Assembly: GCA_949317995.1 (NCBI GenBank) | Contig: OX439038.1 | Location: 60,594,813-60,658,812 of the forward strand | DNA: 64,000 nucleotides | Direction of reading: 5' to 3' | Source: Acholoe squamosa | Lineage: Eukaryota; Annelida; Polychaeta; Phyllodocida; Polynoidae | Part shown: positions 48,181-60,282 of the stretch, piece after piece | How positions within the stretch are numbered: position 1 is the first letter of the stretch | Layout: each line of letters opens with the position of its first letter | Notes under the pieces: model-generated | What the model was told of the DNA's origin: nothing | What the model saw: only the letters and a program-made list of their open reading frames with translations | Databases searched by the model: none | Position numbers and translations under genes: made by a program

Positions 48181-49320
48181 ATAGCGCTTGGCTCCATAAA
48201 CCCACACATTGTTCATATCCATGGTTCAATCTGGATACTTCATAGTTCATAGTAATAGCAACATGTGCCTACATCTGTATGAGGCCCAACACATACGTTT
48301 CAAAAATGTTTAAATCATTAAGCATTAAATTTTATAAACACTGGTAACACAGCACTCATTTTTGAACAGATCACTTGTCTAGAAATTATAATTATCCAAG
48401 TGCTCATAACTATGGATGATTGTATGGATTGATATCCTGTGTTCATCAGTCAGAATCGATCATTGAACAAGTTGCCCTCTCATAGAATCACCATAGCAGA
48501 GTCATTTTGGTGAACATAGATACCCATTGAAACATAAATCCAATGCCCTAGCATAATAACTACATATACGTAGTGGTCCAGTGGTGACTATTCATCTAAG
48601 ATGATTCCTCTTGATGTATAGGCCTAATCTCAGTGATTTGCATTAGATATTCCTATTTGTAAAGTTGCCTCAACCTGCTATCCATATATTCCCCTGTAAC
48701 ACTAACCAACTCTTTTGATCTTTGAACTTCAAACATCTAGGGGTGGGGGGTGGGGTTATCATTCGACAGAAGCTAGTTCATTGGACTATGGTAATATACT
48801 GTGTAGAGTGAGGGCTATAACTATTTATGGAATGATTTGGTCAATCAGTGTTAGCAACTCAGTGTTCTCAAGTAAAGCGTTTGTGAACATATATGTAAAG
48901 TGCCTGGATGCAGAGAACATGGAGGCAGGTGATTTATCAAACCAAAGACATGCATTTTAAAAAGTACCAATATCCAATTCAGTTATAGGCCCCAGGAGGT
49001 TAATTCAAAAAGCTCTGCCATCGCTACCTATGTGATGTTACTGATTTCCCTCCCTTATTTCTTACTGCGATGGTAAAACTTCGTAAAACTAGAATAAAAA
49101 GTCTAGATGTATGCCGCTATCACTTGTTTCCTCTGACATTTACTTACACATGTTATCAAGGAATTATCTATGTCTACAGTATCATAACAATATCCTTAGA
49201 TACGACCCCAACCATGACTTTATTGGTTCTACATGTCATATATTTACCAAATATCAGTGGATTACACGACTTGAGTTTTGTACCGGTAATATAATATAAG
49301 AAAGCATGTGTTGAATTGTC
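48181..49320. other. No gene seen
   Basis: Only short frames without domain signal. Confidence 0.5.
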
Positions 49321-49344
49321 ATACTGTCTTTATACTGTATTAAA

Positions 49345-49402
49345 ATTTGGACCAATAAAGTTGAATTTGTTCTAAAAAAAGAATAAAAAAAGAAAAAAAA
49401 AG
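49345..49402 (+). repeat. Retroposed 3' end: AATAAA plus A-rich tail
   Basis: AATAAAGTTGAATTTG followed by an A-rich stretch (AAAAAAAGAATAAAAAAAG-like). Looks like the poly(A) end of a processed or LINE-type insertion whose body is not recognised. Confidence 0.4.
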
Positions 49403-50455
49403 GTCAGCCTGCCTTTCTTTCTGATAACCAGCTACCTTTTAAACCCAGAATGTAATACTACATTGTGTAAATTTATCTTGCGAGAGACTCACAATAGAAC
49501 AGGTACGGGGTATACCGGTTTCATTGTTCCCTTTGAATGAGCTGGTCGGTATTTCCTGCAATTGCCACGGCCACCAATGATAATTGCCTGATTGCACAGT
49601 ATCTGTAAGTCATTAATACAGCCCTGAACCGTGACAGTAACAATGTGGAAGGGGTGGACATACGGTAGTTACATATGCTGATATTTATAAAGGTCCATAT
49701 GATCTCTAGCATTTAAAAGGGCAGATACAAAGTATTGTTACTGCAAACCTTGGGCAAGCTACCATCTACCCCTTCCAATGTACAAGGCCACATGGCAATG
49801 GGCTGAGGGAGTTTGTACTTGGTGGTGATTGTACATCAAGGACGAATATGTGCATTGCTAATCGACTTCTGGAACTGCACCCTTAGATGATCCCTTGATT
49901 ATTCGAATTTCCATGAATAACGCCATACTGTATGGAACTAATATGTAAGACCTCACATAGTCTTCATACAGTACAGCTCAAAATAATTAATTTACTTCTT
50001 GATAAACTATAGTGGCTCCAACTTTAGACAAGTGAGACAAGCAGACACGCCTTATTCTTTTAGCCAGGATTTGGTATAGAGTTTGCTTATTTCACATGTA
50101 ATTTCAATTTGTAGGTTTGTTTCTAGATCAGCCTGATTTGTTCCATATGCATGTTATTTATTTATTTTCAACTTGGAAATGGATAAGACCAAGAGAAAGA
50201 ATGAGGCGGTGCTCCAGGAACATCCATGGGGTGAGGGATGAGCAAGATGTTATACAAAACTACCGGTATATTTATAGCAGATTCAATGACTGTTTCCTCA
50301 AAGGAAGACGCAGTTAGGTCGTATCGGCAGAGTGAACACAAGGACTCACAGTAATCTACCTGTAAAAGGTATATGCTAATCACCGTCATTGGCAAGTGCA
50401 TTAGCGTAGCAAAAGAGGCATAAAGAGCACATTAGATAACTGTGATTTACCTTTG
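49403..50455. other. No gene seen
   Basis: No supported exon or repeat boundary. Confidence 0.5.
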
Positions 50456-50658
50456 CTACACTGTAAAAAATAACGGTTGAATCTACCAGGGATCCTCGTA
50501 AAACTGGACAGTGAACCAGTGGTTTTTTTACAAGAAGCCCCAGATGGCAGTATGGTGGTACATTTTTGTACAAGGAATCTCTGTGAAAATAACGACGGAT
50601 GTCGGGCAACTTAGGGATGAGGATTCCATTGTTATTTTGACTTATTTTTACAGTGTAG
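50456..50658. mobile_element. CACTGTAAAAA-ended MITE
   Basis: CTACACTGTAAAAAATAAC and GTTATTTTGACTTATTTTTACAGTGTAG form the TIRs, with TA on both sides. An internal word (TGGCAGTATGGTGGTACATT to ATAACGAC) recurs alone at 52786-52843. Confidence 0.78.
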
Positions 50659-50829
50659 TTATTTCTACTCATCAGCGTCTGCTTATTTTTCCTAGGAGCC
50701 CATATACATCTATAGAATGTACGCCACAATCAATTATCTTGCAAAATTAATGGGGTATACATATAAATTTATTTATTCTGTTCTCAAATACATTTTTATA
50801 AATCTGGTGAAAAAAAGACCCTTTGGGTC

Positions 50830-51150
50830 ATTAGTCTATATAATATAGATAGTACTTATATGGTTACAAAGAAAATAACTCAGATTGGGTTCATTTGAGC
50901 AAAGGAGTGCACAGGGCAGCAGCTAAGACTACCCACTGATTATTCACATAGAGGGCTGTCATAACAGGCTCCCTTATTCAGTCACTGCTGTGGTGGCTAT
51001 TTAGCCAGTAGGCATTACGATCACCCAGTATTAAATGTAGCCAGCTATTTAGTCACCATGACCAAAATCCTAAGATCACCTGGTAAGATTTGACCCATCT
51101 CAAGTCGTAGCTGCCTCAACAAGTCGTAGAAACTATTGAAACACGATCCT
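50830..51150 (+). repeat. Dispersed repeat, copy 2
   Basis: Runs from TAGTCTATATAATATAG through GAGCAAAGGAGTGCA to CTATTGAAACACGATCCTG. The last word also occurs at 18335-18358, next to a related block at 18100-18330. Confidence 0.75.
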
Positions 51151-51163
51151 GAGGTCAGGGCAT

Positions 51164-51365
51164 TAGTCTATATATAGAGTACATACATGGTTACAGGGGG
51201 AAGAGTACAGGTGCATTTGAGCAAAGGAGTGCAGACAGCATGAGCTATGACTAGCCACTATGTATTCACATAGAGGGTTGTCATACCAGGGTTGCTTATT
51301 GAGTCACTGCTGTGGTGGCTATTTAGCCAACAGGCAGTACGATCACCCAGTAATGTAGCCAGCTC
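51164..51365 (+). repeat. Dispersed repeat, copy 3 (truncated)
   Basis: A direct-repeat copy of the left two thirds of 50830-51150, ending after ATGTAGCCAGCT. Confidence 0.75.
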
Positions 51366-52785
51366 CAGATCATCATAAAATAAAAAAGGGAGGGTGACAA
51401 GGGAGCCCTGTAGGCTGTAGGACATTAAGTATATAGTGGGAGGTAGACCTTTATGTATTGTGATAGACTGATATGTCAACCCTTTCACCTGTCCATGCTG
51501 AAAGCATGTAGGAGGCAGGTAAAATGCATAATTGATTGAGTCCCGTGCGTCCCCCACTCACCATTGTGACCCTAATAGCAACGTTGTTGGTAGTACCTAG
51601 TCAAAACCAAGGTCCCTAGAGTGAATCTTGCAATTAAACTAATTTCACCTGATTTTGCAATTGGCTTGAACCATTAAATGCCCTGAAAAATGGGGAGCTA
51701 ACCCGCAAAACTAATACTTGATAGGGTCTGGCCGCACAACCCCATCATTTGTGTTATTGGATATATCCAATATGCTCTTTGGTAATCACTTGGTAAAGTA
51801 AAGAATGATAATACATCCTTTCAGGTAAATGCTGGTGCAACGTTTATAGCTAATTCGAAGGAACAGCGCTGGGTCTACGCTGTACCAATAGGGATATCTC
51901 TCTGTAAAGATAATTTCAGGTATGAGTTTCTTAACGTGGTACCTTTACCCGCTTACCTGAGTACATGATATGTGTTAAGGCATATCACATTATGAATAAA
52001 ATATAAGGTGACGGAATTGCCAATTTCTGACAGAACTTATGCTGGCACAGTGACAGAAGCCAACTTATATCTCTTAGAATCGGTCTCTCGTCTTAGTACC
52101 ACGAAGTTATTGAGCTTTTGCACAGCTTTAAGAAGTCCGAGCTGCTTTGACGATAAGCGCTTTTAAAGAGATAAGGGATGAGGGTTGTGAAAGGCTCTTT
52201 ATGTTCAGTATCGAAACGTAAGACAGTCAACATAATCTCGTCAGCTGGATCAAGAATGTATGTTTGTTGTATTCAATATTTTGGAGTAGTCCCTCATTGC
52301 ACAACAGACAGAATTATCCTTTTCTTTTTCTGACGTTAGTCCAGGCCAAAATATTGGGTCCGAACTTTCATTTTACTTCAACAACTGTGCAAAGACCATA
52401 TCTTCATTCTCACCATAAAATAATCTTTCAATTAATTCAAAGAGTCCTCATAATGTTTTTTTTTACTCAGCATTTAAAAAAAGACTCCATGCAATGTGAA
52501 CGCTAAACATAAAAAAAAACCAAAAAAACTGATTATTTGAACGAGCAGGTGGACATAGCACCTTATAGCACGTTCCTAAAAAGCATTCTAATAGTGGTGG
52601 GATAAAATACCTTGATTGTAGAGGGTCATGTATACAGGATGCTGTACAAGGCATCAGCATGAAGTCCCTAAAGAGGAAGGCTGCAGCACCGCCTGGGGCC
52701 TGACATATGACACTCGTTAACCATTCACTGTCTGCTGAAAGCCTCAAGGTTTTACATGCTGTAGAGACAATGCCCTTTTAGGGTG
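51366..52785. other. No gene seen
   Basis: Nothing supportable. Confidence 0.5.
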
Positions 52786-52843
52786 GCAGTATGGTGGTAC
52801 ATTTTTGTACAAGGAATCTCAGTGAAAATAACGACTGATGCAT
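52786..52843 (+). repeat. Solo internal fragment of the 50456 MITE
   Basis: Shares GTATGGTGGTACATTTTTGT and AAGGAATCT with 50545-50600 without the terminal repeats. Confidence 0.7.
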
Positions 52844-54796
52844 GCCCCACGATATTGGTGCGGTCTCAAATTGCCAGCACTGTATAATATGCATCATCAT
52901 TCCAATGGTATATGGACATGAAGGCATCCTTCAGCCCTTAAAGGGCTATCGTTAACACTCAAGGACAAACTGTTACTAATGGCCTATGTTATCCCTATAA
53001 TGGATCATTCCTGTATATGCCGCATATATATTGGTCCCCGCCCAGCTTGTCCCATTACCATCTAGGGAAATTATATCTGCCTGTGTGTATAGTGCAGTTT
53101 AGGTACAGAATTTATTGCATGTCTAATTGTATTTCATAGAAGTCACACTGAACAGAGGTCATGATGGATAGGATAGGAGCCTCGGCAAGTGACAGTTAAT
53201 TTGCATAGAAAAGTGTCTTTGACAGGTGATTCCATTTTCAGAGGTGTCAGTTATACCAAATATTATCAGGTGATTCATAGACGTGATATATGGTTTTACC
53301 TGATCGCAACAGGCCGTTTCTGTTCCCCTTTAGGCTATTCGGAGATCCAAAGATCAGAGATGCTATCGGCCCACTACATTGCACAAGCAACACTTTGACG
53401 AGGTAATATTTCACAACTTTCACTGAGTCCATCCCTGAGACTATACCTGACGGCTGTTTCAAGTGCAATGACTATGATTAATGTGAGAAGACTCCTTCTG
53501 TATACGAGTTCCTTATGATGGACAGAGGTACATTAGTACAGGAGATTAAAGAGCTCTGAGCAGCTCCAGGTAAGGATAAGTAGGAGATCGATCATTGTGA
53601 TAGAGAGTTATGGGGGGGGGGATTCTACTCAGGTAAATCCTAAGTGTTTGAGCAACTCCTTTGTATCTACATTAATAACATAACACAGACAGCTGGGACA
53701 GGGTATAAACACTAGTTATCAGGTACTGGCTGGTACCAATCTCAGTAATCAAACTGATACGAGATACACACATTCTCTCACAACATGCAATAATGCTCAC
53801 TAAAGTGGCTATAAAGCTACTGATATCATTTCATACATGTGTAGTTTTATCATCTCCACTTCACCATATGGAAATACCCGTTGCACAAGTAACATAGTGT
53901 TGATAAGTACGTGATTTCACAATCCTGTTTCAAGGTGTTAAGTATAAACCCCTGGGTAAGTATAAAAAAAAAAACATCTGCCTAATTGTGCTATATCCTC
54001 AAGTTACTGTTACTATAGTGGGAACCGCCAGTGTGTGTTAGTCACTATTTTGTATGTACTAGTATAGTAAGGCCAACTGGTACAACGCCCAGCCGGGGAG
54101 CAGCTCACCTGTGCCTTGAGTTGCTCGTGAAGTCGATTGACCGTCCCCTGACGCTGCGTCCTTGTCGCACCTGCAGTCGGCTACAACTGACGTCAGACAC
54201 CAGATACAACCCTGTATAGGGAAACGCCAGGTAATGCGCGCGCATGCTGAATGGGCGCCTAATGGCAACATCGGGTTTGGGGCGGGGGAGGCGATGAGGC
54301 AATGATAATTGATTCTGTATTTACAAAGGGGGAGAGGAATGGGATAAAAGGAGGATAGATTGGGATTGGGTAAGGTGAGAAGGGAGATGGGAGAGAGCAT
54401 AAATCAGTAGGCAGATGGTTGGCTGGACACATAGCCCACTGATAGATAGACAACAGTACGGACACACTGGTAGATCGACAGATCTATGGTGGATCGACAG
54501 ATCTATTTTCCAATATATGATTTTGGGAACACATTATCAAATGTGTGTCCCTTATATCTACATAGGCAGCTAATTACTAAATGTTATTCCGCGATTTCTG
54601 GGTTTCTCAGTGCTTTTTGCTGGATATTCCCATGCACATACCTGTCGATATTGCACACCCTGTAGGTTGTAAAATCAATTTTGTAAGGCGTGCGGTTATC
54701 CATGGATAACCTGCATGCCATGCAGTTATCCATGGATAACCCGCACACCTCTCATGTCCTTCCATGTCATATGTTACATGTTAAAACCTACAGAAT
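52844..54796. other. No gene seen
   Basis: A moderately GC-rich patch at 54080-54300 has no assignable exon. A pair of TCCATGGATAACC(T/C)GCA words lies at 54698-54745. Confidence 0.5.
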
Positions 54797-54876
54797 TTTT
54801 CATTGCCATGGTAGGGGTCGAACCTGCAGTCTCAGGTCCTTAGTCCAACTCCCTATGCACTGCACCACAGGGACTG
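54797..54876 (-). mobile_element. tRNA-derived SINE head
   Basis: The minus strand reads CCCTGTGGTGCAGTGCATAG ... GGTTCGACCCC, with A-box-like and near-perfect B-box sequences about 40 bp apart. It does not fold into a convincing intact tRNA, so a SINE or tRNA pseudogene is preferred. Confidence 0.5.
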
Positions 54877-54906
54877 ACGTGTGATGGTCTGGGTTTGCTT
54901 GGTAAG

Positions 54907-55418
54907 CTTGTAGAGGTAGGCGGGACCAGTCCCGGTCCGGGCGTATATTTTTGTTCCCTACTGTCAGCATTCAAACATAGCCAAGCCGAGACGGCCGCCG
55001 AAGGAGGAGACGCAGTGGTCTAGTCGTTAGCGCATTGGGCTCAGCCGTCAGAGGTACGTGGGTCGAGTCCCGTGTGCGCTGTAGCTGTCCGCTGCCGGGA
55101 GACGATGTGTATTATACACAAACATAACTGCGAGAAGCATCTTTTTTTGGCTGTGTGCGCTGTAGCTGTCCGCTGCCGGGCGACGAGGTGTATGTATCGA
55201 TTGTACACAAACATAACCGCGAGACGCATTCAAACAAAGCCAAGCCAAGACAGGCGCTGTCGCTGTCCGCTGCCGGGTGACGTGATGTATGTACCTGTAG
55301 ATCTACACACACTATGGCCGGCTTCGAGTCCCGGGGAGGGGGAATAATTTTTGTTTTCAACTTGAATTTATTGATATTCTTTTGATTATTTATTGGTTTT
55401 GTGGAATAAAATAAGTAG
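54907..55418 (+). mobile_element. Composite SINE with tRNA-like module and triplicated body
   Basis: It begins like the 43461 SINE (GTAGGCGGGACCAGTCCCGG). A tRNA-like module (about 55006-55078) follows, with an A-box-like TGGTCTAGTCG and a B-box-like GGGTCGAGTCC. Then come three copies of GTAGCTGTCCGCTGCCGGG-type units (near 55080, 55162, 55261), two of them continuing into ACACAAACATAAC. The end matches the 43461 tail, including GGCTTCGAGTCCC. Confidence 0.65.
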
Positions 55419-55529
55419 TCAATGGATAATTCATGACTTGTGTGTGTTAGCAAAGGCTAATTACACTCGGGCTACGCCCTCGTGTAATTAGCCTTCACTA
55501 ACACACACGCGTCATGAATTATCCATTGA
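55419..55529. repeat. 54-bp inverted repeat with near-zero loop
   Basis: Left arm TCAATGGATAATTCATGAC... pairs with ...GTCATGAATTATCCATTGA with about six mismatches. The turn is CGGGCTACGCCCTCG. It directly abuts the SINE tail at 55418. Confidence 0.85.
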
Positions 55530-55715
55530 TTGCTTGTTCAATAAACTAATTAGTTATCTGGTGTCGGACACATGACAATACAAAGATATAGGTACCAATG
55601 TGCTGATGATATGAGCTGTCATGTTTTGAAATCACCAAGTAACTCCTGACACTTTAATACAATAAAGGCTGTAATGATTAGGAACCCTTCTTAATTTATC
55701 AAACCACACCAGTTA

Positions 55716-55969
55716 GGGAGTGATCATTTTTTAACAACAGGGGGGGGGCTGGTGCGTTTGAGGGGGAGGGGGTCAGAATTTTTTCGACCCCTTGACCAGG
55801 GGGTTAGAAATAATTTCTACTGTTTTCAGCAAAAAAGCCTGCATGTTACTATAGGTTAAAAGGGCATTCGCATGCAATTTTCAACCCCTTGAGAGGGGGG
55901 CAGAATTTCTTTCATGCATCCATGTGCAAACCTACCAGCCCCCCCGTTCTTAAAAAAATGATCACTCAC
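55716..55969. mobile_element. Poly-G/C MITE with TTA target duplication (best full copy)
   Basis: TTA at 55713-55715 and 55970-55972 flank TIRs GGGAGTGATCATTTTTTAAC and its near-complement at the right end, continuing into CAGGGGGGGGGCTGGTG / CTACCAGCCCCCCCG. Target size and TIR start suggest PIF/Harbinger. Single ends of related copies occur near 1058, 2144, 2883, 8221 and 8515. Confidence 0.78.
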
Positions 55970-56096
55970 TTAGAGCAATCAAACAATAGTTTTAGTATCT
56001 GCAGAAGACACGCCATTGGCTGGAAAGCATTGTAAGCATCACAAGTGATGAGTCGAGGGGAGTCTCCATCAAGAAGGCTTATAACCTGCATGGTAA

Positions 56097-57735
56097 TCAA
56101 TTCAATTCAATTCAAATTTCTTTATTTTGACTGCAACAGGGGGAAGCATCTTTGGTCCGAGTTATCCAGTTACAGTGTATTTGTATACATTTATGTTATA
56201 AGGTTGTCAAACGAGATATAGATAAATGATGTCAAACCTAACATTCTAAGCAAGTGATAATTGTGCAGTTTTGTATGGTCATAGTTACAGAGACAGAATA
56301 TCATTATCCCTGTTTCCATGAGTAAAAGACATGTTCAATAGTTGACAAATCATTATTTGTTAGTCATAGTTAAATAATATTAGTGGGCAGTGCCGAGTGA
56401 GGGCCTATTGGGGGGGGGAGGGAGGTAGGATGAGCAGTAGCCTGGACATTGGAGACGGCAGATTATATATAGTCTTTAAGTCTCTTTTTAAACACCATTA
56501 GGGAACGAGATGTTCGTAGGAAGGCTGGGAAATTATTCCAGATGTGTGCAATTGTGTAAGAATAGCTTTGCCTGGCTTTGGCAAGTTTAGGCCAGGTGAC
56601 CTTGACTAATCTAGCATCATGCCTCCTTGTATTGATATCTCTAGTGTAAAGATGAGTATCTTGTTGGGCATACTTATATGCATCACAACATAAAACAAAG
56701 TGGTGTCTTTCTTCCAAAGTCTGTATACCACTATATTCTCGAAGGAAGGCAATGTCAGAATTCTTAAATTGTGGGTAGCATATTTTAAGTAGCCTAACTA
56801 ATGTACCTTCTGGTCTATCATGTCCTGTCTTATTAGTACACCCATAAATTTGACTTGCATATTCTACTGCTGGGAGTATCATGGAGGTGATAATACATTT
56901 CATGGCATCTTGGGTAAGGTTTTTTCTTATTTTGGTTAATAAAAATGTCCTGTATGACATACTGTTAAATACAGTATTGTAATGATGTTTAAAATTCAGG
57001 TTAACATCTAATTCGACACCCAAGTATCTATAGCAATATGTTTGCAGTAGTCTCTTGGTACCAATATAAAGGGAGATAGGCAGGTGTTTTTGTAATCTTT
57101 GCTTGGTACCATAGATTGCATATTTAGTCTTGCCAATGTTCAACGACAATTTATTCTTTTTACACCAGTTTGCCACATTGTCAAGGTCTTGGTTTATCAA
57201 TCGTACAATGTCCACGGTAGGCTCGTTATATGTACAAAAAAGTGCTGTGTCATCAGCATATAGCTGACAATCCAAGTATTCTAGTGAATTATGGAGGTCA
57301 TTTATGTATATTAAAAACAACAATGGTCCCAAGATGGAGCCTTGTGGTACACCACACTTAATAGTAAGTTCATTGGAATAGAACCCATTTACTCTAGTTG
57401 TTTGTTGTCTTTCTGTTAGGTAAGATTTCAACCACAGAACCGAGGCTTCATCAAGTCCTATCTTCTGTAATTCTTTACATAAGATACTGTGGTTAATTGT
57501 ATCAAAAGCTTTGGCAAAATCCAGGTAGGTTACAAGAGTGGTAGACTTGTTTTCTAGTCCATCATATATCTGATCAGTTAGGTACTGTAGTCCAGTAAGA
57601 GTTGAATGTTCTGGTCTAAAGCCATGTTGCTTAGTATTTAAAATGTTTTCCTTGGTCAAATAATCCAAAAGTTGGGTATGAATTACCTTTTCACATAATT
57701 TTGAAATGAGTGGTAGGATCACTGAGGATTTGATT
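56097..57735 (-). mobile_element. 5'-truncated LINE with (TTGAA)n tail
   Basis: The element reads right to left. After the RT stop come about 360 bp of 3' UTR, AATAAA (56126-56121) and a short (TTGAA)n repeat ending at about 56097. Short simple-repeat tails instead of poly(A) are usual for CR1/L2-like LINEs. The 5' limit is uncertain (57735 or up to 57907). Confidence 0.85.
56463..57722 (-). pseudogene. Non-LTR retrotransposon reverse transcriptase, 5'-truncated
   Basis: A long frame (419 residues from a GTG at 57722, open back to about 57907) encodes the fingers, palm and thumb of a LINE reverse transcriptase. Visible motifs: GFRPEHST (34-41), the palm Asp in LDFAKAFD (67-74), GVPQGSILGPLLF (124-136) and the catalytic YADD (155-158). 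A downstream thumb and C-terminal part ends in FKKRLKDYI. There is no endonuclease domain and no usual NYRPIS segment, so the copy lacks its 5' half. The palm is intact with no stops, so this is a fairly young copy of a CR1/L2/jockey-like clade element. Exact clade not assignable by eye. Confidence 0.93.
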
Positions 57736-57984
57736 AGGACTACAGATTTACCCCTTTGCTTCGAAACACTGTTACATGCAAAACAAAATATAGTGTGTAA
57801 AGTATCCGATATGCATATTGAACAGCTGTCAGCAAATAGCCTGCTTTCATCACAAGGACAGATGAACAGATCAAAGGCCTGAACACATTTGCGCCAGAGC
57901 CCTTGTTAGCAATTCAGGTTATTGCACAGGGCCATGTATGCCAACGCCCATTGATTCTTTCACAGCAACCATTTTCAAAAAGAA

Positions 57985-59328
57985 CAACACGTTAACGTAA
58001 CTTATTTTGGCTCTCCTTGGCAAGTTTGATGAAAATTGCCTATGCAACAAATTGACTTTGAATGAAAAAAAAAACCAAGTGTGTGACTTTTGGCACCAAA
58101 GCATTGCTCAAACGGTTGAGACAACCCATGCTAGCGATAGGGAATGACAACATTGAAAATGCCCCTTCCTATAACTATCTGGGCCTTACATTAGACAAAC
58201 ATTTAAATCTTAAGAAGCAAATTGGTATATCAATGAGAAATGTTGAACATAAATTATTTATCTGCAGAAAAGCTCACCAATTTATGTGAGAGGATGTTAG
58301 CTTAAATGTTGTCAAAACTATGTTACTCCCCATTCTAGATTTTGGTGAATTTATTTAGTGTTGCCCCCCAAACCACGTTGGACAATCTCCAACCACTTGT
58401 AAATAGTGCTCTTAGGAATGTATACTGGAATATTGGCACAAAAAATCACCAGAAACTACACAGAAAAGCGAAATTGAATCTTTTAAAAGATAGGAGAGAA
58501 AAACATTTATTAATTCATAGTTTCAAATCCTCATTATTACAAAACAGAAGGGAGCCCAGACCTATTAGAACCAAAGCCCATGATGCACGCTTGATTAAGA
58601 CTACCAAAGTGGGAGACCCAGCTTTCAGAAAAAGTCTCCTCTTAGATTATACATAAATTTGGATGAGTTCAAACTTTGGTTGACCAAAGAATACGATGCC
58701 AAATTGACACTGCTGCCCACATTATAGCCGATTGCTGAACACTTTCCTGGCCTAGGGTTGAGAAGTAAATTAAGGATACTGATAATTGCTGATAAAAAAA
58801 ATTATAACATCTAAAGGCCTATCCTTGCGTATACACTCCATGGCAGCCACTTATGTGGCTCCCATGAATCATTTACTTTATGTTTTGCGTTCTGTATTGT
58901 CCTGTAATGTTTTGGATTAGATTAGAATGGGACATAAGAGAGGCATAGATATATTAGAGTATTCCAGATAATATACAAACTTGGAAACCTCAACTTAGTA
59001 TTAAGGAAGTGTCAAACACATACGCAAAAGTAGTTAACTAACTCATTATTAATACTAACACATATGAGGTGAGATCTCAGCAGTTCATGCACAGGTCTCC
59101 CCTTAACTATTATTTATTGCCTAGTTCTCCACATAATAGAACCATGAATTTAGTTGCTTTTTCTGTTATTTTGTTCTTTGTAGTTTTTTGTCATTTTTTT
59201 TTTGCTTTTCTGGTGTTATAGTGGAAATGTTTTGTCATTAGTATACTGTGGAGTACAACAATCACATTCTCACCAAGGATATGTACTTCCTCAGTTCAAA
59301 AGCAAATAAAATATCTATCTATCTATTG
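57985..59328 (+). mobile_element. Second 5'-truncated LINE, opposite orientation, decayed, (ATCT)n tail
   Basis: RT thumb and C-terminal remnants read on the plus strand. One piece includes KTKCVTFGTK and NYLGLTLDKHLN (58062-58287, stop TGA near 58288). The next includes SVAPQTTLDNLQPLVNSALR and AHDARLIKTTK (58342-58656), and then DEFKLWLTKEYDAKL in a shifted frame (about 58660-58705). A run of ten A residues (58065-58074) separates NKLTLNE from KKTKCVTF in different frames, consistent with slippage. The 3' end has AAATAAAAT and a (ATCT)n tail near 59310-59328. It is a different family from the minus-strand LINE beside it. Confidence 0.85.
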
Positions 59329-59469
59329 GCACCGAAACAATGTTGAATTTTGATGTGGTACACTTAAAAATGAATTACGTTCACGATGACTCTCCTGAAT
59401 TGTAAATGTATTCAGTAAGGTACCAGTCTACTTGTTGGCTGTGTAGGGGCTCGTAGATCGTGATATACT

Positions 59470-59560
59470 GGTCACGGCACCAGTGTAATGGTTCGAATAT
59501 ATGTTGTGGATAGCTCGAAGTTAAGACCAGACAAGGGATCTCGGGTTAGTGCAACTGGCA
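59470..59560 (-). mobile_element. Possible LTR end with primer-binding site
   Basis: On the minus strand the sequence ends ...CCATTACA (59484) and is followed after one base by TGGTGCCGTGACC (59482-59470). TG...CA termini followed by a TGG-initial tRNA-complementary stretch is the layout of an LTR retrotransposon 5' LTR and PBS; this PBS wording resembles those of BEL/Pao-like elements. The other LTR edge was not found, and the internal region to the left is cut off by the LINE ending at 59328. Confidence 0.35.
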
Positions 59561-60243
59561 TGTGTTTATTTCGGTGTATGGTTTACATCTACCTTGATAT
59601 GTATCGCTTAATGGAATCTTAAGCATGGTAAAACGTGGTCCGACTCAGTTGACAGTCAGAGCCAGACTAACGCCTACCCCGGCCCCAGTTAGGAGCTGGA
59701 GCGAGGCGAACAGTGCTGCCACCACCCCGCAGCGACCAGGGGTCGTAAAGACCTCTAGTGACGCACTGCTCAAAACGCCCTCTTGAGGAAGACGCTCACA
59801 CTATATCACAATCTACGAGGGTGTGTGTAAAAAGGAAAGGGTTGTGTAAAAAAAAAACAACATATTAACAGTGAAATGATTTCGTTATTCTAAAATAAAG
59901 GAGCTCGAAGTGATGAACGAGAGTTCAAAGTAGAACGTGATATGTTATTTGTGTGACGTCTTAGTAATAGGAGTCGGCCACATATAATAATTTTAGGTAA
60001 AGTAAACAAATTTATACACTATAAACACCAAAGGAGATGGATTTAGACAAGTTTGAAAGAACATGTTCGAATCCATACATAGAGTATTTAACGTATGTTG
60101 TTAATGACATATTATGTTTGTAATTATATATGGTAATATGTGTTACATAACCCGAAAAGAAAAATTTTATAGTTCACGTATGAATCCTATATAATAATTT
60201 TTTTTGGCACAGTTTACAGTAACTGTGGGTTTTTTACATTTAC

Positions 60244-60282
<39 letters not shown>

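Noticed and set aside
54059..54400. 113-codon minus-strand ORF in a GC-rich patch
   Set aside because: No domain, no splice context, Pro/Ser-rich low complexity.
55006..55078. Functional tRNA gene
   Set aside because: A- and B-box-like words are present but the arms do not fold as a canonical tRNA, and the module is embedded in SINE body sequence.
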